This document shows positions 33,723-40,026 of a stretch of DNA of 40,026 nucleotides, one piece after another; the stretch's first letter is position 1; each line of letters opens with the position of its first letter. A program made the translations under genes and the position numbers. Location of the stretch: the NCBI GenBank assembly GCA_028275705.1, contig JAPWUD010000014.1, positions 1 to 40,026 of the forward strand, given 5' to 3'. Source of the DNA: Desulfurococcaceae archaeon (GTDB lineage Archaea > Thermoproteota > Thermoprotei_A > Sulfolobales > Desulfurococcaceae). The notes under the pieces were generated by a model. It saw only the letters and a list, made by a program, of their open reading frames with translations, did not search any database and was not told the origin of the DNA.

Positions 33723-35651
33723 TTAACCCACCTCGAGAACTGATTTAACGACTTCGAGGAGTTGATCCTCTCTATAATTCCTTAAGTGAATTGCGCCCAC
33801 AGGGCATGCAGCCTCACATGCACCACACCCCTCACAAATAGCTTCATTGACGACAGCCTTTCCCTCAACGATCTCTATTGCTCCATATGGACAAGTAGTT
33901 ACACAGATTCTACACCCATTACACTTCTCCTTATCAACCTCCGCGATAATAGGCTCCTTCTCTATGAATCCCCTGAGTAGTAGCTCCGCAGCTTTAGCTG
34001 CTGCACTAGCCGCTTGAGCAATAGTCTCTGGAATATCTTTTGGACCCTGCACAGTCCCCGCTATGAGTACTCCCGGTGTAGGGGTCTCCACTGGTCTAAG
34101 CTTTGGATGGACCTCGCTTGCAAACATGTACTGGTCTACAGGGATTTTCAGTAGCTCAGCTAATTTCCTATTTAGTGATGAAACCATACCCGGGGCCAAT
34201 ACTACGAGGTCTGCCCTTAGCGCTAATTCCCTATTATCTAGTAGATCATACCCCTCGACAACTAGGTCTCCGGTTGAGCCATCTCTATATATCCTTGAAA
34301 CCCTCCCCTTAATATACACAGCACCCTCCTCCTGCACACGTTTATAGAATTCCTCAAATCCCTTTCCACCAGTCCTCACATCTATGTAGAATACATAGGC
34401 TTCACTCCCTGGAACCCTCTCAAGGAATAGCAATGCGTGCTTAGCTGTGTACATACAGCAGATCTTCGAGCAGTATGGTAAGTGGTTTACATCGCGGGAT
34501 CCAACGCACTGTATAAATACGATTCTCCTAACCGGCTTCCCATCGCTAGGCCTCTTAATCTCCCCCTTAGTTGGGCCCTGGACGTCGAGTATTCTCTCAA
34601 ATTGAAGTGAGTCTACAACGTCTCTTATTGAGCCATAGCCATACTCTGGTATTTTCTCAGCTGGATATAGTTCATACCCAGTTGCCAATATAATGGCTCC
34701 AACCTCCTCCTCGACCACTTCTTCTCTTTGCTCTAAGTCTATTGCCTTAACTGGGCATACTCTAATGCATCTACCACACTTAGTGCAGTGGTCGAAGTCA
34801 ACTACGTAGGCTGAGGGAACAGCCTGTGCGAATGGTATATATATAGCCTTCCTCTTGCTCAAACCCCTATTGAACTCGCTAGGCACCTCCACAGGGCAAA
34901 CTCTCTCGCAGAATCCACAGAGTCTACAATCACCTATCTTTACACCACGTGGTTTAACCCTCAATTTAACCCTGAATCTCCCAACATGCCCCTCAACACC
35001 ATCTAATTCTGTTAGAGTGTAGATCTTAACGAGTGGGTGGCGTGAGACTTCAGCCATTAGTGGTGTTAGTATACACTGTGCACAGTCTAGTGTTGGAAAT
35101 GTTTCATGGAGCATAGCCATTTTACCCCCAATACTTGGAGACTTCTCAATCAATACTACTGGAATACCCATCTTGGCTAGTGAGAGTGCTGCAGTTATGC
35201 CTGCAATACCTCCTCCAATAACGAGGACTTTCTTAACTACTTCTATTCTAATAGGCTCATAGACTCTATTACCCCTCAACTTGGCTACAGCCCCGGCAAT
35301 GAGCCTCACAGCTTTCTCCGTAGCCAACGCCTTATCCAAATGGACCCAGCTATCCAGCTCCCTTATAGAAACCATTTCAAACCTATACTTGCTTAAACCA
35401 GCTGTCTCAACAATCCTCGAGAATGTATCATAGTGTAGACTAGGCGTGCATGCAGCGACAACTACACCATCTAGATTCTTCTCCCTTATCGCCCTAGCTA
35501 TCAACTCCTGCCCTGGCTGCGAGCAGAGGTATATGTACTCCTCAGCGTGTACAACACCCGGTATTTTCTTCACTTCTTCAACCACTTTCTTAACGTTCAC
35601 GACACCTGCAATGTTGACTCCACAATTACATACAAATACCCCAACACGCAA
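33723..35651 (-). CDS. hdrA: HdrA-type FAD electron-bifurcation subunit
   Basis: 642 residues, close to methanogen HdrA. Order: N-terminal domain with CNCG (8-11) and Cys43; FAD site VIGGGIAGITAA (144-155); two ferredoxin motifs (Cys242/245/248/252 and Cys289/292/295/299); a cysteine cluster at 382, 394, 398 and 399; a second FAD segment; and two C-terminal ferredoxin motifs (Cys577/580/583/587 and Cys606/609/612/616). In methanogens HdrA splits the electrons from H2 between ferredoxin and the heterodisulfide. The TTG start follows GGTG at about 9 nt. The 37-nt gap before it contains a T/A-rich stretch, so an internal promoter is possible. Confidence 0.94.
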   Translation of the reverse strand: MRVGVFVCNCGVNIAGVVNVKKVVEEVKKIPGVVHAEEYIYLCSQPGQELIARAIREKNLDGVVVAACTPSLHYDTFSRIVETAGLSKYRFEMVSIRELDSWVHLDKALATEKAVRLIAGAVAKLRGNRVYEPIRIEVVKKVLVIGGGIAGITAALSLAKMGIPVVLIEKSPSIGGKMAMLHETFPTLDCAQCILTPLMAEVSRHPLVKIYTLTELDGVEGHVGRFRVKLRVKPRGVKIGDCRLCGFCERVCPVEVPSEFNRGLSKRKAIYIPFAQAVPSAYVVDFDHCTKCGRCIRVCPVKAIDLEQREEVVEEEVGAIILATGYELYPAEKIPEYGYGSIRDVVDSLQFERILDVQGPTKGEIKRPSDGKPVRRIVFIQCVGSRDVNHLPYCSKICCMYTAKHALLFLERVPGSEAYVFYIDVRTGGKGFEEFYKRVQEEGAVYIKGRVSRIYRDGSTGDLVVEGYDLLDNRELALRADLVVLAPGMVSSLNRKLAELLKIPVDQYMFASEVHPKLRPVETPTPGVLIAGTVQGPKDIPETIAQAASAAAKAAELLLRGFIEKEPIIAEVDKEKCNGCRICVTTCPYGAIEIVEGKAVVNEAICEGCGACEAACPVGAIHLRNYREDQLLEVVKSVLEVG

Positions 35652-35688
35652 TGCCTACACCAATAACGCAAAGTGTTTTAGTTGAAAA

Positions 35689-36300
35689 CTAGGGGAGTAT
35701 AAGAGGCCTCTTCAATAACTCACTCTTCCTCCTACTACTCTCCTCTACAACCTCCTCTATTAGATTCCTCCCAGTTGAGTCAATAGCGACAACTAGGGGA
35801 CCGAAATCAACTACTTCGAGAACCCATACAGCCTCTGGTACACCAAGGTCTAGCCAGTGTACATCAATTACTCTCTTAATAGACTGCGCTGCCAATACAC
35901 CTGCTCCACCAGTGAAAGTAGTGTATACTGCACCATGCTTCACGCATGCTTCAGCAGTCTTCCTACCCATTCCACCCTTACCAATAACCATTCTAACCCC
36001 AAGCTTCTCAATGACCTCTCCCTCATATAGCTCCATTCTAGTACTAGTTGTCGGCCCCCCGGCCAGTACAATCCACTCACCATTCTTCTTCTGGACAACC
36101 GGGCCACAGTGGTATATTGCCCCTCCTCTAAGGTCGAAGGGTAGTTGTCTACCCTCTTTCAGGTATTCCATGATCCTCCTGTGTGCAGCATCTCGCGCTG
36201 TGTATATTATTCCGGTTAAGTAGACTACGTCTCCTACACGGAGCCTCCTCACATCCCCCTCGGCTAGTGGTGTTTTAAGTCTATACTCCAATAAAGCCAC
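35689..36300 (-). CDS. fumB: Fumarase class I, beta subunit
   Basis: 203 residues. The C-terminal domain of class I (iron-sulfur) fumarase, a separate subunit in archaea. Diagnostic stretches are DVVYLTGIIYTARDAAH, the AIYHCGPVV segment, GGPTTSTRME and GKGGMGRKTAEAC. With the alpha subunit it hydrates fumarate to malate. The frame starts at GTG 36300, 2 nt after fumA; GAGGTGG better fits TTG 36291 (spacing 5). Symbols for archaeal fumarase subunits vary. It precedes hdrA by 37 nt, placing malate-fumarate conversion beside the fumarate reductase system. Confidence 0.93.
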   Translation of the reverse strand: MALLEYRLKTPLAEGDVRRLRVGDVVYLTGIIYTARDAAHRRIMEYLKEGRQLPFDLRGGAIYHCGPVVQKKNGEWIVLAGGPTTSTRMELYEGEVIEKLGVRMVIGKGGMGRKTAEACVKHGAVYTTFTGGAGVLAAQSIKRVIDVHWLDLGVPEAVWVLEVVDFGPLVVAIDSTGRNLIEEVVEESSRRKSELLKRPLILP

Positions 36301-36302
36301 CT

Positions 36303-37181
36303 CTACTGTGTGATTGTATATTCACCATTGGATTTAATTGTTACAGTTGCCCTCCTAGCTGCCCAGCACTGGAACACTACTGCGACAGCGTAGGTTGCTG
36401 GGTGTCTATATGCGTAGTCTACGTGTACATCCAGAGCTGTGACTTTCCCACCCATACCCATTGTACCTACTCCAAGCTCGTTGATCATGTCTCTCAACTG
36501 CTCCTCTAAAGCCGCTATTTTCGGCTCAGGGTGCCTAGAGCCAATTTTCCTTATGACAGCACACTTCTTAGCTAAACTAACAGCTTTATCCACAGTTCCA
36601 GCTATTCCAACCCCTATGATTGTAGGTGGGCAGGGCATAGCCCCTGCCTTAACTACAGCGTCTAAGACGACTTCCTTCACACCCTCAAGCCCCTTCCCCG
36701 GCGGGATCATTGTGAATACTGCAACATACTCTGATCCACCACCCTTCGGGACAATTGTAACCTCTAAGTAGTCTCCACGAGGATCTATTTCATCCCATGT
36801 AATGACAGGAGCATACCTACCAGTATTGTCACCTGGGTTTCTACCAGTTATTGGATCCACGGTGTTAGGCCTTAGTGGAATCTCCCTCGTAGCAATCCTC
36901 GTAGCCTCTATCAAAGCCTCCTCAACAACATCTAGAGCTGGGAATTTAGCACCAGCCTTTATGTAGAATGATAATAAACCCGTATCCTGGCATATTGGGG
37001 CCTTCAGCTTCTCGGCTAAATCAAGGTTCTTGAATATTGCCTCTAACTGAGCCCTCGTAGCTGGGTTTTCCTCCACCTCAAGTGCCTTCTTTAAAGAATC
37101 CTTGACGTCTGGTGGTAGGTAGATCGACGCTACCTTTATACCCTCAACAATAGCCTTTACAATAGTCTCCTTTGATAACAA
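36303..37181 (-). CDS. fumA: Fumarase class I, alpha subunit
   Basis: 292 residues. The [4Fe-4S] cluster ligands are probably Cys64 in PICQDTG, Cys184 in AMPCPPT and Cys272 in FQCWAARRA. GGGSEYVAVFTMIPPG (147-162) is the typical glycine-rich segment. It forms the fumarase heteromer with the beta subunit. TTG start, with GGAGGGG in the end of the malic enzyme gene about 10 nt upstream. The gene lies 7 nt after the malic enzyme, so malate, pyruvate and fumarate are linked within one transcript. Oxygen sensitivity is expected. Confidence 0.93.
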   Translation of the reverse strand: MLSKETIVKAIVEGIKVASIYLPPDVKDSLKKALEVEENPATRAQLEAIFKNLDLAEKLKAPICQDTGLLSFYIKAGAKFPALDVVEEALIEATRIATREIPLRPNTVDPITGRNPGDNTGRYAPVITWDEIDPRGDYLEVTIVPKGGGSEYVAVFTMIPPGKGLEGVKEVVLDAVVKAGAMPCPPTIIGVGIAGTVDKAVSLAKKCAVIRKIGSRHPEPKIAALEEQLRDMINELGVGTMGMGGKVTALDVHVDYAYRHPATYAVAVVFQCWAARRATVTIKSNGEYTITQ

Positions 37182-37188
37182 GACTCAA

Positions 37189-38523
37189 CTACCCCTCCGG
37201 CATTGGGGGTATTAAACCAGCATCCATTAATGCCTTCATCTGCTTTCTGGGTCTCTCAATCAACTCCCTTACCTCAGCCTCTAACTCACTCCTAGACAAC
37301 TTCCTCCTAGCATAGCCAAGCTCCATAGCCTTCTCAGCAACAGCCATGGCCTCTCTCACATATAGCTCTGCCTCCTCCATTGTGCCAATAATTCTATCCT
37401 CGTGTATACCAGTCTCCTCAGTGTACTTTGCAATAGCCTCCGCTGCAGCGTAGAACATTTCATCAGTCATTTTCCTAGCTCTAACCGTTAAAACACCCCT
37501 GAATACTGCTGGGAAACCAAGGCTATTGTTGATCTGGTTGGGAAAGTCCCCTCTACCCGTTGCAACTATCCGGGCTCCAGCCTCTTTAGCCTCCCAAGGC
37601 CAGATCTCTGGTATTGGATTAGCCTCCGCGAAGACTATTGGGTCTTTATTCATTTCTGCAACCCACTCCTTCTTGATCACCCCGGGACCCGGCCTTGAAG
37701 CAGCTATAACTACGTCTGCACCTCTAAGAGCCTCTCTAATCCCTCCTTTAACAAGCTCTGGATTTGTCTCAACCGCGATTCTATACTTCCATGGATTAGT
37801 CTTCTTCAACTCCTCAATATCCTCCCTCTCTCTGTGTAGAATACCCTTAGTGTCGACAACAAGCATGTTCTCGGGTCTAGCGCCAAACACCTTTAAGTAT
37901 CTATAAGTGCAGACATTTGCTGCGCCGGCTCCAACAAGTGTGATCCTAGTGTGCTGTATTTTCCTACCAGTTAGCTTGAGAGCGTTCAGTAACGCTCCAA
38001 TAGTTACAAGAGCTGTACCCTGCTGGTCATCGTGCCAAACCGGTATTTCTAGTATCTCCTGTAGCTTCTCCAGTATATAGAAGCACTTAGGAGACTCTAT
38101 ATCCTCGAGGTTTATAGCTCCAAAACCAGCCTCCATGGCCTTCACAATATATATGAATTTATCTGGATCAGTCTCCTTCAACACTATTGGAACAGCGTCT
38201 ACGCCACCGAGGAACTTAAATAGCAATGCTTTACCCTCCATAACTGGTAATCCAGCAGCTGCACCAATATTGCCTAGCCCCAGAACCCTTGTCCCATCAC
38301 TAACAACGGCCGCAGAGTTCCACCTCCACGTATAGTCGAATGATAAGTCTTCACCTCCAGCCTTAATCCTTCTACAAGGCTCAGCGACTCCAGGAGTATA
38401 CCATATGTTGAAGTCATCTAGTCTTGTAACTGGACACCTAGGTGCAATCTCTATTTTACCCTGGTAGAATCTATGGAGTTTTTCAGCTAGGGCAAACCAG
38501 TCTTTTTTAACCTGACTACTCAT
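37189..38523 (-). CDS. Malic enzyme (NAD(P)-dependent malate dehydrogenase, decarboxylating)
   Basis: 444 residues from ATG 38523. It converts malate to pyruvate plus CO2, or the reverse. Catalytic Tyr42 lies in WYTPGVA and Lys98 in EGKALLFK. Metal ligands are Glu140 and Asp141 in NLEDIE and Asp165 or Asp166 in WHDDQQGT. The dinucleotide site is LVGAGAAN (from about 196). The frame extends to GTG 38532, but GGGTG lies 6 nt before ATG 38523. A TATA box at 38559-38566 places the transcript start near 38536. It is the first gene of the large dicarboxylate-hydrogenase array. Coenzyme choice cannot be told. Confidence 0.94.
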   Translation of the reverse strand: MSSQVKKDWFALAEKLHRFYQGKIEIAPRCPVTRLDDFNIWYTPGVAEPCRRIKAGGEDLSFDYTWRWNSAAVVSDGTRVLGLGNIGAAAGLPVMEGKALLFKFLGGVDAVPIVLKETDPDKFIYIVKAMEAGFGAINLEDIESPKCFYILEKLQEILEIPVWHDDQQGTALVTIGALLNALKLTGRKIQHTRITLVGAGAANVCTYRYLKVFGARPENMLVVDTKGILHREREDIEELKKTNPWKYRIAVETNPELVKGGIREALRGADVVIAASRPGPGVIKKEWVAEMNKDPIVFAEANPIPEIWPWEAKEAGARIVATGRGDFPNQINNSLGFPAVFRGVLTVRARKMTDEMFYAAAEAIAKYTEETGIHEDRIIGTMEEAELYVREAMAVAEKAMELGYARRKLSRSELEAEVRELIERPRKQMKALMDAGLIPPMPEG

Positions 38524-38558
38524 AGAATACACCCATTGCTATATTTAGAGAGGAGTTG

Positions 38559-38566
38559 TATATATA
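38559..38566 (-). promoter_or_regulatory. TATA box of the malic enzyme-fumarase-hdr/mvh-fumarate reductase array
   Basis: The minus strand reads TATATATA. A start about 26 nt downstream, near 38536, gives a leader of about 13 nt carrying the GGGTG ribosome site before ATG 38523. Confidence 0.55.
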
Positions 38567-38667
38567 GCTTTACTCTATATAGATATATGTAGACGTATAT
38601 TTAAGTAAGATAAAGCATGGACGTGCACATTATAGACAAAAACTGCATCAATGAATCCACGCATTAA

Positions 38668-40026
38668 CTACTTCATAGTTTTTCTCAAAGCGTATATAGT
38701 GAATAACGTGGCTAAGTTCACTATTAAACCCCATATCATTCCAGGTATTCCCAGCGGCTCCATCTTTAAAGCATATAGTGCAATAACAGCTAATTCACCC
38801 ACGACTAGTCCAGGTATCACCTCGTATTTACTCAGACTCCTCCAATATATACCCATAATCAACGCTGGGAATAACTGTAGTACTCCACTAGCACTTACCA
38901 AGTACAAGTCTACTAGTAGTGCAGGGGAGGTATAGGCTAGTATAGTTGATACAATGCCCAGTACTAACACGAGGACTCTAGTTGAGAAAACTAATTCTCG
39001 ATCACCTAGCTCACTCTTAATTAGTGGTGATAGAATGTTCCTAGCAGTGGTGCTCGCTTGATCTAGGAGTATAGCTGCCGCAGTTGATAGAGAGGCAGCT
39101 GCACCTCCAGCAGCCACTAAGCCTAGTGCTACTTGCCCATATGCGAGATTCACTACTTCTATAAACGCATAGTCTGCATCCTTAAGCTTCAAGCCTAGTG
39201 CTAGGGCTGCTAAGCCTACATGGGTAATCCACACTGTTCCAAGTATAATGTACCATGATAGTAGAGCCATACCCCTCCTCAAAACCCTGACATCTCTCGC
39301 AGTGTACAGTAGTTGAACCCTAGTAGACCAAACCCAGAAGTTTAGAGATGTCCCTACAACAGTCCCTATAAACCATGGTATCGGCTTTAAGCCGAGGGTT
39401 AAGTGTTTTGGCGATGTAGATGCAACAGCACTATATAGTCCCGGAAGCCCCCCAAAGTACTTCAATATAACTGCGAGGCTCCCGCCAAGCATTGTTACAA
39501 GCATCAATGCACCGAAGAATACGTTTGTTATCGAGACAGAGATCATTCCACCCAGGAACACGTATAGTACTACGAGTATGAAGGCAACTGCCGCTAGGTG
39601 TATACTGGGTATTGCACCCTGTGATGATGCATCTAGTAGTATTGAGACGCTTTTAATCTGCATTTGAACATATGGTATGTTGAAAACAACGGAGATCAAG
39701 GCAGCTAGCAACATTAAAACCCTACTCTGATACCTCCAGTTGATGAAGTCTGAGAATGTTAGTAGGTTGTTCCTCTTCGCCACGCTCCAAATATATGGTG
39801 CAACAACATAGCCGATCATGTATCCAAGTAGGGAGGTAGCCCACATGAATATAGCTACTGCACCGAATTTATAAGAGTAGCCTGCACCACCTAGGAATGT
39901 ATATCCACTATATATCGCTGCAGCAGTGTTTAGGAAGTAGACTATTGTACCAAGTGCTCTACCTGCGACAATGTATGTATCTGCACGCATAGCTCTAAAT
40001 TTTAACTTAGCGGCTAGGAATCCAAT
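38668..40026 (-). CDS. Sodium:solute symporter (SSS family), N-terminus cut by the window edge
   Basis: At least 452 codons are open; the frame continues through the right edge with 12 in-frame codons before the first visible ATG at 39990. Those codons read IGFLAAKLKFRA and then MRADTYIVAGRALGT, which is the normal interior start of the family (end of TM1 and loop). A Na+-site helix pattern appears in ASLSTAAAILLDQASTTARNILSP. About 12 membrane helices remain. SSS carriers import sugars, amino acids or organic acids with Na+. It lies 145 nt upstream of the malic enzyme gene, with that gene's promoter between. The substrate is unknown. Confidence 0.85.
   Translation of the reverse strand: MGFLAAKLKFRAMRADTYIVAGRALGTIVYFLNTAAAIYSGYTFLGGAGYSYKFGAVAIFMWATSLLGYMIGYVVAPYIWSVAKRNNLLTFSDFINWRYQSRVLMLLAALISVVFNIPYVQMQIKSVSILLDASSQGAIPSIHLAAVAFILVVLYVFLGGMISVSITNVFFGALMLVTMLGGSLAVILKYFGGLPGLYSAVASTSPKHLTLGLKPIPWFIGTVVGTSLNFWVWSTRVQLLYTARDVRVLRRGMALLSWYIILGTVWITHVGLAALALGLKLKDADYAFIEVVNLAYGQVALGLVAAGGAAASLSTAAAILLDQASTTARNILSPLIKSELGDRELVFSTRVLVLVLGIVSTILAYTSPALLVDLYLVSASGVLQLFPALIMGIYWRSLSKYEVIPGLVVGELAVIALYALKMEPLGIPGMIWGLIVNLATLFTIYALRKTMK

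Overview
The window looks like chromosomal DNA from an anaerobic, probably hyperthermophilic archaeon of the Thermoproteota (Crenarchaeota), closest in style to Desulfurococcales-like peptide fermenters. The reasons are archaeal TATA boxes about 26 nt before likely transcript starts, frequent TTG and GTG start codons behind GGTG or GGAGG ribosome sites, several apparently leaderless genes, and archaeal-type enzymes (two-subunit glycine decarboxylase, archaeal SHMT, two-subunit class I fumarase, M42 peptidase, slipin/NfeD). I cannot name genus or species from the sequence alone.

Layout. Bases 1-6951: the N-terminus of a metallophosphoesterase running off the left edge, a short MscS-type channel, a membrane-anchored thioredoxin-fold protein, a MATE exporter, the slipin-nfeD pair, and speE-deoC. 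Bases 7188-14575: a complete glycine cleavage cluster, with gcvT-glyA-gcvH on the minus strand and gcvPA-gcvPB-lpd on the plus strand, diverging from a shared TATA region. Bases 14576-25645: an orphan protein, an HtrA-type protease, an AEC permease, a HEPN/MNT gene pair in which both genes are broken, an M42 aminopeptidase, a DUF488 protein, a secreted clostripain-family protease, a membrane-anchored transglutaminase-like protein, and tldE-tldD. Bases 25706-40026: a DASS dicarboxylate transporter, then a minus-strand array read from right to left as malic enzyme, fumarase alpha, fumarase beta, HdrA, MvhD, MvhG, MvhA, HdrC, HdrB, fumarate reductase Fe-S subunit and fumarate reductase flavoprotein. 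A sodium:solute symporter is cut by the right edge.

How the genes fit together. The right-hand array holds every part needed to connect H2, ferredoxin and fumarate in the cytoplasm: a NiFe hydrogenase (MvhA/G), its electron adaptor (MvhD), the flavin bifurcation subunit (HdrA), HdrC and HdrB, and a fumarate reductase with no membrane anchor. The neighbouring malic enzyme, fumarase and C4-dicarboxylate transporter would make or import the fumarate. I infer a soluble hydrogenase-Hdr-fumarate reductase complex that may bifurcate electrons from H2 to fumarate and ferredoxin, or run in reverse. This is the most interesting system in the window. The several proteases and the glycine cleavage cluster fit a peptide- and amino-acid-degrading lifestyle.

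No tRNA, rRNA, CRISPR array or intact insertion sequence was recognised.
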